Position numbers and translations under genes: made by a program. Below are positions 44,718-53,549 of a stretch of DNA of 64,000 bases, piece by piece. Numbering within the stretch: the first letter of the stretch is position 1; each line of letters begins with the position of its first letter. The DNA is from Chitinophaga cymbidii. Lineage in GTDB: Bacteria > Bacteroidota > Bacteroidia > Chitinophagales > Chitinophagaceae. The stretch spans positions 124,001 to 188,000 of the forward strand of contig NZ_BKAU01000006.1 in assembly GCF_007992715.1 (NCBI RefSeq). The letters run 5' to 3'. The notes beneath the pieces were generated by a model. That model was not told where the DNA came from. It saw nothing but the letters and a program-made list of their open reading frames with translations, and ran no database searches.

Positions 44718-45805
44718 GAGGGAGATACTATTTTATTTGTTTCCTTCAGCGGCCCTACGAACAAGAACCGGAGGTGTAGTAAAAGACAGATCCTGTACAG
44801 CACGATCGAAAAGAAAATGCCGCATGTCACCAGCAGAAAAGTAGCCAGTGGTGTGTTTGAAATGATGCCGGTGGAAACGAATCCCGCCCGGATCAGGAAT
44901 ACGATGCTGATATGCAGCAGGAAAATATATAGTGAATAGCTGCCGAGCGTACGAAGGAATTTCAGCCGGTCGGTTTTTGCGAGAATGAAAGACAGCATGA
45001 TCACGATCAGCCCGCCGAACATCGCCAAGGTAGAGTAAAGGAAGATGTTCATGTCCGCATAGATCATACACAGGTACTGTACAACCAGGAACACCGGCAG
45101 CAGCAGCAGGAGCTTCCCGGGGGAAGTGAGCCTGGCCTGCACGCTTTCCCTGAAGAAGAAAGGGGCGGAGAGATGGCCGATGCAGAAATAGATATAGTGC
45201 ATCATTACATCAGACAGGGTGCTGATGTCGCCGGCCAGCGGCTTCAGCGCAAGCAGGATGAGCCCGAACAATATCTGCCCGTAGGGCCCGAGCTTCAGCA
45301 GGCGGTCCGTTGCCAGGTAGAGAATGGACACATTGAACAGCGCAAAGAGATACCATAGCTGCAGCATGGTCCGGGGATGGATGAGAATATTAATATAACT
45401 GGCGAAGGTATGCTTGGCATTTGTAAAGTCGGAGAACAGTATCTGCAAAGTAAGCTGGATCACGCACCAGATCAGGTAAGGATATAACAGGGTGTTGACC
45501 TTTGATACCAGGTAATTTCTGCCGCCCCGTTTTTTTACGCTGCCGGCATAGAACAGGCCGGACAGGAAAAAGAAAAGCGGCATCCGGAACCCGTACAACA
45601 TTTCGTTGGCGTCCATCATCATGGAATTGATAGATGCTCCGCTGTACATCAGCCCGAATATAACATGCCGGTACACCACGAAAATGATCGCGATGCCCTT
45701 GGCATAGTCCACCCATGCATTCCGGCCGGAAGGTCCTCCGCCGAAATCAAAGATGAACTGTGCTGTCCGGCGTAGCCGGCTTGTTATATTGATCTGCTGT
45801 TCCAT
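44714..45805 (-). CDS. Membrane O-acyltransferase (acyltransferase 3 family), second copy
   Basis: 363 residues with about ten membrane helices. WVDYAKGIAIIFVVYRHVIFG is the conserved first helix with the catalytic histidine, and FRMPLFFFLSGLFYAG is the next family motif. It probably acylates the polymer or its repeat unit, like the other copy at 38792-39844, but the two are clearly diverged. Its start abuts the Wzc-like stop directly (0 bases), and its stop overlaps the start of the 40-residue peptide. Confidence 0.87.
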   Translation of the reverse strand: MEQQINITSRLRRTAQFIFDFGGGPSGRNAWVDYAKGIAIIFVVYRHVIFGLMYSGASINSMMMDANEMLYGFRMPLFFFLSGLFYAGSVKKRGGRNYLVSKVNTLLYPYLIWCVIQLTLQILFSDFTNAKHTFASYINILIHPRTMLQLWYLFALFNVSILYLATDRLLKLGPYGQILFGLILLALKPLAGDISTLSDVMMHYIYFCIGHLSAPFFFRESVQARLTSPGKLLLLLPVFLVVQYLCMIYADMNIFLYSTLAMFGGLIVIMLSFILAKTDRLKFLRTLGSYSLYIFLLHISIVFLIRAGFVSTGIISNTPLATFLLVTCGIFFSIVLYRICLLLHLRFLFVGPLKETNKIVSPS

Positions 45806-47995
45806 TTATAGTTCGAGGTAGTCTTCGCTTACCTTGTTCAATACCGCTCCCAGGAGCTTGTCATCCAGGCTGTTCAGGAACTGGATGGATTCTTTATCGG
45901 TTTGCTTCAGGGACGCATGGGAAGAGAATACAACGATCACTTTTTCCGCATACTCGGCCAGCTCCTTGGTGTCAGTATAATCATTCAGCGGCGCGCCTTC
46001 CATCAGGATGAAGTCGTAATACTCCTTCAGTTGGGGCAGGTAGTTGAGCAAGTGATTTTTGGGGAGTATCTCGGTGGGGGTATAGTCCCCGCCCTGGCAT
46101 CCGAATACTTCAATGTTATCTATGGAATAGGTAGTGACCAGGTCGCGCACTTTGTCTATGCTGAAATGCTCCGGCTCAATGGAGAATTTTTCCAGTGTAG
46201 GTTTGGCTTCCAGCTGCACGGTGAGGTCATTATTACAGAAGTTGGTATCTATCACCAGCACCCGTTTGTTGCTCAGGCTCAGGCTATAGGCCACGGCCTG
46301 CACCAGCGTTGTTTTTCCCTGGTTGGGCTCGGTGCTGGTAAAGAGGAAAACAGATTTGCCGCTGGCCTCGATCTCATACCGCAGTTTGCGCAGCATTTCC
46401 CGGAAGGTGTTCTGCCGTTTACGGAGTGAAGCGTCCGTATCACCGGGACTGCGCTGCAATGCTTCCAGGATGCTGTATTTATGCAGGTCAGCCCGGTTGA
46501 TGGTGCTGATCAGGTTGATGTCGATATTTTTTTCAAAGATGGAAGGCGATTTGAGCGACGAATCGAAGAACTCCTTGAGCAGGATAGACATTGCGGAAAG
46601 GAAGAACACGGCGATGCCGGCAGCGCCCATGATGAGGAGCCGTTTGGAAGATTCCGGCTCAAAGGCGGGCTGGCCTTTCAGCGTTTGCCGGAAGTTATCG
46701 GTGGGCACGGTGCGGTTGTCGATGGCGGAGTTGAGCTTTTCCTTGAGTTTGTTGTACTCGTCCTGCGCCAGCAGCACTTCCTGCTGCAGAGTGCCTACGT
46801 TGGCTTCCTTGTTGGCATAGGAGCCTACGGAGCTTCTGAGGGAACCGATCTTCCTTTTCAGGTTTTGCAGGTTCATGTCCGAAGCGTTCAGCTCGGATTC
46901 CAGCTGTATCTTTTTCTGCTGCAGTTCTTCTTTCGTTACCTGCGTGCCGGATGTGGAACCGGTGCTGGCCATGGCGGCCTGGTATTGCTTGCGCAGGGTC
47001 TTGATCTGCTGTTCCAGGTCATGGTCGTTGCTGCCGGTGCGGATATATTCGTCATTCAGCTTGTTGATCTGCTTGCGGATGTTCACGATCTCCTCGTTGT
47101 TGGTGTAAGCAGGCTTGCCCTGGCTGATGATCCGTAGTTGCTCCTCCACCGTCTGAAGGGAGGAACGGATCGTATTGTTATTCGCCGATTCGTCCAGGTG
47201 AGATTTTTCCAGCTGGCTGATGAGGCTCAGCTCGGATCCGCTGGCTGCTTCAATATTCAACAGCCCTTCCGATGACTTGTACATCCTGAGCGCTTCCACT
47301 TTCTGGTCCAGCTCGTCTTTCTTTTTCTGCACCAGTTCTTCGAAAGTTCCCACGTTCTCCACGGTCCTTTCGGAGCGGAGGCTTCTGTAGTAACGGGTGA
47401 ATTCCCGGTAGAGCGTATTTACCACAAAGGCGGACTGCTCCGGGTTTTCGGACCGGTAAGTGATATCAATATAGTCTGTCCGTTGCAGGCGTTTTACCTG
47501 CAGTGCTTTCCGGATAGATTCATAATCATATTTGCAGAGCTTCATGTACTCTAACACCTTGCGTTCTTCGGGGTTGTAGGAAGTAAGCACCTGGATGGAA
47601 TCCAGTTTTTGCTCGCATATGCGGAGCGCCGTTTCTTTGTTGAAAGCTTTATACTCGTCGCTTTTCAGCTCTTTTTCCGTGAGGTAGCGGAAAGGGCGGT
47701 TGCTGGTAAGATCGTGCAGCAGCAGGGTGTAAGACAGCTGGCCGATCACTATGGGAGAAGTGATGCTCTGGATTACGTTCTCGAACTTTACGTCCGCCTC
47801 GTACAGGCTTACGTTCTCGTCGCGAAGGGTGATCTGGTCCTTGATCGTAAAGCCGGTGGACATCTGCGCGTTGGATACGTAGAGCCGGGATTTGTTCATC
47901 GTAAAGAAGAACGCCGCCACTACAGCCAGAATGGTACCGATGATGATCAACCATTTCTTCTTCATCAAAGCCTTGATATAATATACTACATCCAT
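45806..47995 (-). CDS. Wzc-like polysaccharide co-polymerase with degenerate tyrosine-kinase domain
   Basis: 729 residues. An N-terminal membrane helix (KKKWLIIIGTILAVVAAFFF), a long periplasmic coiled coil (about 200-440), a second helix near 455-475 and a C-terminal P-loop domain form the Wzc layout. Walker A is TSTEPNQGKTTL near residue 555, and Walker A' is VLVIDTNFCNNDL. The Walker B position reads DFILMEGAPLND, with Glu where BY-kinases have Asp. The C-terminus (LNKVSEDYLEL) has one tyrosine rather than a Tyr cluster. It probably controls chain length and export; kinase activity is doubtful. First gene of the operon. Confidence 0.85.
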   Translation of the reverse strand: MDVVYYIKALMKKKWLIIIGTILAVVAAFFFTMNKSRLYVSNAQMSTGFTIKDQITLRDENVSLYEADVKFENVIQSITSPIVIGQLSYTLLLHDLTSNRPFRYLTEKELKSDEYKAFNKETALRICEQKLDSIQVLTSYNPEERKVLEYMKLCKYDYESIRKALQVKRLQRTDYIDITYRSENPEQSAFVVNTLYREFTRYYRSLRSERTVENVGTFEELVQKKKDELDQKVEALRMYKSSEGLLNIEAASGSELSLISQLEKSHLDESANNNTIRSSLQTVEEQLRIISQGKPAYTNNEEIVNIRKQINKLNDEYIRTGSNDHDLEQQIKTLRKQYQAAMASTGSTSGTQVTKEELQQKKIQLESELNASDMNLQNLKRKIGSLRSSVGSYANKEANVGTLQQEVLLAQDEYNKLKEKLNSAIDNRTVPTDNFRQTLKGQPAFEPESSKRLLIMGAAGIAVFFLSAMSILLKEFFDSSLKSPSIFEKNIDINLISTINRADLHKYSILEALQRSPGDTDASLRKRQNTFREMLRKLRYEIEASGKSVFLFTSTEPNQGKTTLVQAVAYSLSLSNKRVLVIDTNFCNNDLTVQLEAKPTLEKFSIEPEHFSIDKVRDLVTTYSIDNIEVFGCQGGDYTPTEILPKNHLLNYLPQLKEYYDFILMEGAPLNDYTDTKELAEYAEKVIVVFSSHASLKQTDKESIQFLNSLDDKLLGAVLNKVSEDYLEL

Positions 47996-48288
47996 ATCAA
48001 TTATTTATTTTTATCAATCATAAGCCCTTAAAAAAACCGGTTATTGCCGGACTTGAACTTTAAAGGATCATGATGTAGTGCTTTGTTGATCTGCTATGCC
48101 GGGAACGCTCAGGTATGTTCGCAGCGCGGCAGAGAAACACGATAATTAACGTTAGAAAATTGCAGTACAATTAATGTATGCAGGCTTTGCGAAGGATCAG
48201 GTTAAAAAATTCACGAGGAAACCGGGTGAATTTGGGGTAAGCGGCGGAATGCCTGCCTGGTCAAAATTTAGTGTATCCGATTTCAGCG

Positions 48289-48296
48289 CAAAAGTA
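48289..48296 (-). promoter_or_regulatory. Candidate -7 box for the reverse exopolysaccharide operon
   Basis: TACTTTTG on the reverse strand is an exact TAnnTTTG match. Predicted start near 48283 gives a leader of about 290 bases before the Wzc-like ATG. No well-spaced -33 box. Confidence 0.4.
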
Positions 48297-48330
48297 GAAA
48301 GCAATTTACAAATCACATAATTTTTTTTCG

Positions 48331-48503
48331 CCAATGGGACATTTTTATTGGTAAACGCCATCTTTTTGATGGAAACAGGATTTTTCCGCCCCGGAAAGGG
48401 TCTATGTACCATATTATAATATGGAGCAATCAGCTTCTTCACCGGGGAAAGGGTGATTTCTGCCATTCATTTGGTTTTTTTGCGCGTTTACTGCGAAAAA
48501 ACC
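48331..48503. repeat. Cluster of six short inverted repeats
   Basis: CCAAT/ATTGG (48331-48351), CCATC/GATGG (48358-48372), TTTCC/GGAAA (48383-48397), the perfect 16-bp palindrome CCATATTATAATATGG (48409-48424), TCACC/GGTGA (48439-48456), and GGTTTTTTTGC/GCGAAAAAACC (48473-48503, one G-T pair). Centres are about 24-40 bases apart. They lie just upstream of the reverse-strand -7 box at 48289. Confidence 0.6.
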
Positions 48504-48612
48504 GCTTTTCACGAAATTAAGTATGCCTTTTCAGCTAGTTGTTACTATTTTTACACCCGTAAATGTGAATAAATTAACTGCGGCTTCATATTAGAATATC
48601 ATTATTATGAAG

Positions 48613-48620
48613 TATTTTTG
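48613..48620 (+). promoter_or_regulatory. Candidate -7 box for the forward exopolysaccharide operon
   Basis: TATTTTTG matches TAnnTTTG. Transcription would start near 48626, leaving a leader of about 150 bases before the receiver gene at 48780. Confidence 0.4.
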
Positions 48621-48779
48621 AGCAGCAGATTATTGAATAACCCGATCCTCACCATCATCCCCTGAAAAACTGTTAGTTTTCATTTGTAGCCTTATCCAGT
48701 AAAAAAACCTTCTAACCCTTGGTAAAGATGTGATGTCTGAACCGGGAATTGTAAAAAAAGAAAAAATAATTAGAAGGCA

Positions 48780-49172
48780 ATGAAACAAACAGTACTTATA
48801 ATTGACGACAACACACCCATCCGGTTCCTGCTGGAAGCTGTTTACAAGAAACATTTCAACGTTGTTTCTGCTCCTGACGGACTTGCTGCGATGGCTTATC
48901 TTTCCCAGGGTGGTGTTCCCGACCTGATCGTTACCGATCTCGCCATGCCAAATGTAAATGGATGGGAATTACTGGATTTTCTTTCTGACAGTCATCTTTA
49001 CAAAGATATCCCTGTAATTGTGCTCAGCGGCAGCATGAAAGAAAACAGCAAATCGATCGGCGGCCTGTATGCCAACGTCCATGATATAATGGACAAGCCA
49101 TTTGATCCGATGCAGTTGCTTGAAAAGTCGAAACGCATTCTCAACAAACAATTCAAGCCGGTATTATCCTGA
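48780..49172 (+). CDS. Stand-alone response-regulator receiver protein
   Basis: 130 residues, a single REC domain: acidic pocket IIDDN at 7-11, phosphoacceptor Asp in IVTDLAMPNVNGWELL (about residue 53), switch Ser in VIVLSGSM and Lys in MDKPFDP. All key residues are present, so it should be phosphorylated by a histidine kinase encoded elsewhere. There is no output domain. It is the first gene of the forward operon, 20 bases before a phosphoglycosyltransferase that itself begins with a degenerate receiver, so it may act by protein contact on that enzyme. Confidence 0.9.
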   Translation: MKQTVLIIDDNTPIRFLLEAVYKKHFNVVSAPDGLAAMAYLSQGGVPDLIVTDLAMPNVNGWELLDFLSDSHLYKDIPVIVLSGSMKENSKSIGGLYANVHDIMDKPFDPMQLLEKSKRILNKQFKPVLS

Positions 49173-49192
49173 TTTTATATTAACTGACTTAT

Positions 49193-50338
49193 ATGAATAC
49201 ACCTAGCCCTTTATCTACCGCCATTGCCCCCCAGAATATGCAGAATAGAAATACCAGTGCAGGAAGCGCTACGATCGGACCGAATAAAATTCTGCTCTTT
49301 GTGGGCAACATTCACCTGGATTTTCGTCCGGACAGAAGCGACAACGTGCTGGCTGTTGACGATTTTAACGCCGCATGCAAAGCCATTAAACGTCTTTCCA
49401 ACTTTTACAGCGTGTTGCCGGCCGCTATTATTATTCCGCATGGCAACGACAGCGCGGGAGAGTGCGCTAACTGGACGAAGTATTTTGAAGCGCACCCTGA
49501 ATTTGCTTCCATTCCGTTCTTTCTCTATGCGGAGGAGGTTTCCGAACTGGTGAAGAAACAGGCCCGGCGTTTTACGATCGTAGATGATATTCTGAACAGG
49601 GCAAGCCTGAACGCAGGTTTGTATACCAAGATCAATTTCGTGAGCCGTGTAAAATCGCTCAAGATGAACGGTGCCAATAATATTTCTGTTGAGCACATTC
49701 ATTATAGCGGTTCACATCTGAATAATTTCTTCAAACGCTCGCTGGATATTATCGCCGCCGGTACAGGGCTGCTGATCGCATCGCCGGTTATGCTCGTTAT
49801 AGCCGCGCTGATCCGCCTGGAATCCAAAGGCCCAATATTTTATGCTTCCCCGCGCGCCGGCCGGAATTATAAAGTATTCAAGTTCTATAAGTTCAGAACG
49901 ATGGTGCCGGATGCGGACAAGCAACTGCAGCAGCTCAAGCACCTGAACCAGTATGATACGGACGACAAAGGGCCGGTGTTCTATAAGGTATCCAACGACC
50001 CCCGTATCACAAAGCTGGGTAACTTCCTCCGGAACACGAGCCTGGACGAGATCCCGCAACTTTTCAACGTGCTGAAGGGCGACATGTCGCTCGTGGGTAA
50101 CCGCCCGCTGCCGTTGTACGAGGCCCAATCCCTTACTACGGACAACTGGGTGGAACGTTTCCTGGCGCCCGCCGGCATCACCGGCCTGTGGCAGATCAGC
50201 AAACGCGGCAAGAAAGAGATGTCTGTGGAAGAAAGGATCAACCTGGATATCGATTATGCTTATAAAAACTCCTTTACGTATGACATGTGGCTGATCGTGA
50301 ACACGCCGCGTGCGCTCATACAAAAAGACAATGTATAA
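49193..50338 (+). CDS. Phosphoglycosyltransferase fused to a degenerate receiver domain
   Basis: 381 residues. Residues about 178-378 are a bacterial sugar transferase (WcaJ/RfbP C-terminal type): hydrophobic FKRSLDIIAAGTGLLIASPV, then KGPIFYASPRAGRNYKVFKFYKFRTM, DPRITKLGNFLRNTSLDEIPQL and GDMSLVGNRP. It loads the first sugar-phosphate on undecaprenyl phosphate. The N-terminus (about 31-155) is not the usual membrane/CoA-binding part but a receiver-like alpha/beta domain (KILLFVGN, AIIIPHGN, SIPFFLYAEEV). Its phosphoacceptor Asp is absent. It is followed directly by a glycosyltransferase (stop and start overlap as TAATG). Confidence 0.85.
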   Translation: MNTPSPLSTAIAPQNMQNRNTSAGSATIGPNKILLFVGNIHLDFRPDRSDNVLAVDDFNAACKAIKRLSNFYSVLPAAIIIPHGNDSAGECANWTKYFEAHPEFASIPFFLYAEEVSELVKKQARRFTIVDDILNRASLNAGLYTKINFVSRVKSLKMNGANNISVEHIHYSGSHLNNFFKRSLDIIAAGTGLLIASPVMLVIAALIRLESKGPIFYASPRAGRNYKVFKFYKFRTMVPDADKQLQQLKHLNQYDTDDKGPVFYKVSNDPRITKLGNFLRNTSLDEIPQLFNVLKGDMSLVGNRPLPLYEAQSLTTDNWVERFLAPAGITGLWQISKRGKKEMSVEERINLDIDYAYKNSFTYDMWLIVNTPRALIQKDNV

Positions 50339-51546
50339 TGATTCTTATTGACATACCGATTTACACCTACCTCGCCGGCTGCATTGTTTATAATTTTGTG
50401 CTCTCTGTGGCAGGGCGTTTCACGCCACGCAGGCAGCCAGCTGTACAGGACCCCGCGAGATATAACCGGATCGCCATACTGGTGCCGGCTTACAAGGAAG
50501 ACGGCGTTATTCTGTCTACCGCCACCAGCTACACCGGTCTGAATTATCCGAAAAGTCATTATGATGTGATCGTGATCGCGGACTCGCTGCAGCCGGAAAC
50601 CCTTTCCGCACTCCGCGAAACCAACACCAAGGTGATTCCGGTGGTTTTTGATAAAAGCACCAAGGCGCGTTCCCTGAATGAAGCGTTCCGCCAGCTGCCG
50701 GATGAATATGATATCGCCGTGATCGCTGATGCGGACAATGTGGTGGAAACTGACTTCCTGCTGAAGGTGAACAGCGCTTACCTGAACGGGGCGCAGGCCA
50801 TCCAGACGCAGCGCGTGGCAAAGAACCTGGACACTCCTTTTGCGATACTCGATACCGCGAACGAGATCATCGGCAATCATCTCTACCGTAAAGGCGCCAA
50901 TGCCATCGGGCTTTCATCTTCCGTGATCGGCTCAGGCATGGCCTTTCATTTTCCATTGATCAAAACGGTGATGCAGGAGATACAGGCCATCGGGGGATTC
51001 GACAAAGTGCTGCAGCTTCGCCTGATCGCACACGGTCAAAAGATCGTTTACCTGGAAGATGCCCTGATCTTCGATGAGAAAGTGGAGAACTCCGGAGACT
51101 TTTCCAACCAGCGCCGCAGATGGCTGAGCAGCCAGATCGTTTACCTCCGCAAATTCTGGAGCGAAGGCTGGCGGCAACTGTTCAAAGGAAATGTGGATTA
51201 TTTCAACATGGCCGTATGCCAGAACCTGATGATGCCCCGCATGCTGCTGATGGCATCCATGATCCTGTTTACACTGATCGCGCTGGTACTCCCTTCATCC
51301 CTGGTAACTATTCCATTCAGCTGGTGGGCCGTGCTGTTTGCACTGAATTGCATTAGCCTGCTGCTGCCCATCCCGGCCGTGTTTTTCCGCAAGTATATGC
51401 TCCGGGCATTGATCAGCTTGCCCAAAGCCATGTTCATCATGGTGATGCTGCTGTTCAGGATGAAAGGCGCCAATAAAACGTTTATTCATACCAGGCATAC
51501 CAAGACCGGTATCAATAATCCCTTGTTAGATGCAGCCAGGAAATAA
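50338..51546 (+). CDS. Membrane family 2 glycosyltransferase
   Basis: 402 residues from the ATG at 50338, whose A is shared with the previous TAA stop. An N-terminal helix, a GT-A domain (RIAILVPAYKEDGVI; VIADADNVVETDFL with the DxD-like pair; LEDALIFDEKV) and the QRRRW acceptor motif in FSNQRRRWLSSQ are visible. C-terminal helices follow. This is the BcsA/HasA-like layout, used for sugar addition at the inner membrane. A longer upstream frame exists but would overlap the phosphoglycosyltransferase. Confidence 0.87.
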   Translation: MILIDIPIYTYLAGCIVYNFVLSVAGRFTPRRQPAVQDPARYNRIAILVPAYKEDGVILSTATSYTGLNYPKSHYDVIVIADSLQPETLSALRETNTKVIPVVFDKSTKARSLNEAFRQLPDEYDIAVIADADNVVETDFLLKVNSAYLNGAQAIQTQRVAKNLDTPFAILDTANEIIGNHLYRKGANAIGLSSSVIGSGMAFHFPLIKTVMQEIQAIGGFDKVLQLRLIAHGQKIVYLEDALIFDEKVENSGDFSNQRRRWLSSQIVYLRKFWSEGWRQLFKGNVDYFNMAVCQNLMMPRMLLMASMILFTLIALVLPSSLVTIPFSWWAVLFALNCISLLLPIPAVFFRKYMLRALISLPKAMFIMVMLLFRMKGANKTFIHTRHTKTGINNPLLDAARK

Positions 51547-52420
51547 TACTGTAACGCCGCTGGTATCCGTGATCGCGGTGAACTTCAATAACGCGGCTGT
51601 AACGGCGGAGCTGCTGGCTTCCGTTCGGGAGAACAGCTATCCCGCCATTGAAATGATCGTGGTGGATAATGCGTCTTCCGAAGATCCTACGCTATTACTG
51701 CAAGCTGCCATGCCGGAAGTACGGGTGGTCCGCAGCCAGGAAAATCTTGGTTTTGCGGGCGGCAACAACCTGGGCATCCAGGCGGCCACCGGAGAATATC
51801 TCTTCTTCGTTAATAACGACACAGAATTTACCGACGGACTTGTAGAGGGCCTGCTGGAAATATTCGCCGCGTTCCCGGACGCAGGCATGGCCAGCCCCAA
51901 GATCCGCTACTTTTTCCAAAAAGATACGATACAGTACGCCGGGTATCATGCCGTAAACAGGCTGACAGGCCGGAACACCATGATCGGCAGCCGGGAAGTG
52001 GACCAAGGGCAACATGACGCGGTGGCCGAAACCCCCTACGGGCATGGCGCCGCCATGATGGTGCCGCGTACAGCACTGGAAAAAACAGGGCTGATGCCGG
52101 AGGTTTATTTTCTGTATTATGAGGAGCTGGACTGGTGTGAGCAGTTCCGGCGGAAAGGGTACAAAATATATTACCAGTACAAGTCTTTGATCTATCACAA
52201 GGAATCCATGACCACCGGTAAGAGCAGCCCGATGAAGACCTATTACCTCACCAGGAACAGGCTGCTGTTCATGCGGCGGAATATTGCATTGCCCGCGCGG
52301 TTCCTCTTTATGTGCTACTTTTCTATTTTTGCGATACCCAAAAACACCCTGCAGTATTTGCTGAAAAGGGAAACTGTTCACCTGAAAGCCTTCTGGCGGG
52401 GTATCCGCTGGAATTTATAA
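51530..52420 (+). CDS. Family 2 glycosyltransferase, rhamnosyltransferase-like
   Basis: 296 residues, starting inside the last 17 bases of the previous gene. GT-A motifs: VSVIAVNFNNAAVTAELL, MIVVDNASSEDP, NLGFAGGNNLGIQAATGEY and FFVNNDTEF (DxD region), with YYEELDWCEQFRRKGYK further on. These match WbbL/rhamnosyltransferase-type GT2 enzymes that add deoxysugars to repeat units. Sugar identity is not provable from sequence. Cytoplasmic or peripheral; no clear membrane helix apart from a C-terminal hydrophobic stretch. Confidence 0.86.
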   Translation: MQPGNNTVTPLVSVIAVNFNNAAVTAELLASVRENSYPAIEMIVVDNASSEDPTLLLQAAMPEVRVVRSQENLGFAGGNNLGIQAATGEYLFFVNNDTEFTDGLVEGLLEIFAAFPDAGMASPKIRYFFQKDTIQYAGYHAVNRLTGRNTMIGSREVDQGQHDAVAETPYGHGAAMMVPRTALEKTGLMPEVYFLYYEELDWCEQFRRKGYKIYYQYKSLIYHKESMTTGKSSPMKTYYLTRNRLLFMRRNIALPARFLFMCYFSIFAIPKNTLQYLLKRETVHLKAFWRGIRWNL

Positions 52421-52421
52421 A

Positions 52422-53549
52422 ATGTCATCCAACAAAAAGATAAGAGTGCTGGAAACCATCCGGCAAGGCAGGATCGGAGGGGGGGAAAGCCATGTGCTGG
52501 ACCTCGTGGGCACAATGGACAGAACGGCCTTTGAGCCGGTAGTGCTTTCGTTTACCGATGGCCCGATGATACATGCCCTGGAAAAGATAGGCGTGCAGGC
52601 AGATGTGATACACAGTGAAAAGCCTTTCGATTTCAAGGTGTGGAAGCAGGTGAAAACTTATATGAAAGAGAACAGGATCGATCTGGTGCACGTGCATGGT
52701 ACGCGCGCGAACAGCAATGTGCTCTGGGCTGCGCGGAGATTGAAACTGCCTGTTATTTATACCATTCACGGCTGGTCTTTCCATGAAGGATTACACCCGG
52801 TGTCCCGTAGGCTGCGCATCGCCGCGGAGAAATTCATCACCCGCCGCGCGGACGTGAACATCTGTGTGTCTGAATCCAACCGCCATACAGGAGAAAAGGC
52901 ATTCGGCAAGTTTGATGCAACCGTTATCCATAACGGTGTGAACCTGGAGAAATTCAATCCCGATGCCGCTTATCCCGATGTACGCGCACGGTACGGCTTT
53001 TCTGCGGAAGACATCGTGATCGCATATGTTGTAAGGATCACCTTGCAGAAAGACCCTATCAGCATGATACAGGCTTTTGCGCAGGCGCAGCAACAGGTAC
53101 CGGCGCTGAAGTTATTGATGGTGGGGGAAGGCGACCTCAAGCAGGAAGCTATGGAAACGGCTGCCAGGCTGGGGCTTACCGGTAAAGTGATATTTGATAA
53201 TTTCCGGCAGGATGTTCCCGCGGTGTTGAATGCAGCGGATATCTATTGCCTGCCGTCGCTTTGGGAAGGGTTTCCGATCGGCGTACTGGAAGCAATGGCC
53301 ATGGGAAAAGCGGTGATCGCCAGTGATGTAGACGGTACACGGGAAGCGGTGCAGCATGAAAGTAACGGGTTGCTGGTGCCGGCCAGGGACGCCGGAGCGC
53401 TTGCCTCCGCGCTGGTGAGGCTGGCAAATGATAACGCCCTGCGTGCAAGATTGCAGCAGCAGGCAAAAGATACGATCCGCAAAACCTATAATGTAGGTAA
53501 CATGACCCGGAAGATCGAAGAAGTCTATCGCCGGTTAAGCGTCCGCTGA
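52422..53549 (+). CDS. Family 4 (GT-B) glycosyltransferase
   Basis: 375 residues, one base after the preceding stop. Typical GT4 signs: GRIGGGESHVLDLV at the start, VHVHGTRANSNVLWAAR, KVIFDNFRQDVPAVLNAADIYCLPSLWEGFPIGVLEAMAMGKAVIAS with the ExxxxxxxE donor motif. It transfers a sugar from an activated donor with retention. Its end overlaps the convergent flippase gene by 15 bases (53535-53549), so transcription of the two would collide there. Confidence 0.88.
   Translation: MSSNKKIRVLETIRQGRIGGGESHVLDLVGTMDRTAFEPVVLSFTDGPMIHALEKIGVQADVIHSEKPFDFKVWKQVKTYMKENRIDLVHVHGTRANSNVLWAARRLKLPVIYTIHGWSFHEGLHPVSRRLRIAAEKFITRRADVNICVSESNRHTGEKAFGKFDATVIHNGVNLEKFNPDAAYPDVRARYGFSAEDIVIAYVVRITLQKDPISMIQAFAQAQQQVPALKLLMVGEGDLKQEAMETAARLGLTGKVIFDNFRQDVPAVLNAADIYCLPSLWEGFPIGVLEAMAMGKAVIASDVDGTREAVQHESNGLLVPARDAGALASALVRLANDNALRARLQQQAKDTIRKTYNVGNMTRKIEEVYRRLSVR

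Larger units (their letters stand above)
47996..48779. other. Divergent control region between the two exopolysaccharide operons
   Basis: 784 bases without a convincing gene. A short reverse frame at 48197-48466 has no family resemblance and was rejected. The region holds candidate -7 boxes on both strands and a cluster of six inverted repeats, listed separately, so it is probably the main regulatory region of the locus. Confidence 0.6.

Noticed and set aside
48020..48060. Attenuator-like CCGG hairpin followed by T7 on the reverse strand in the Wzc leader
   Set aside because: Stem is only four base pairs, too weak to claim.
48197..48466. Reverse-strand ORF of 89 residues in the exopolysaccharide control region
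   Set aside because: No family resemblance, atypical composition, and it overlaps the inverted repeats and a candidate promoter.
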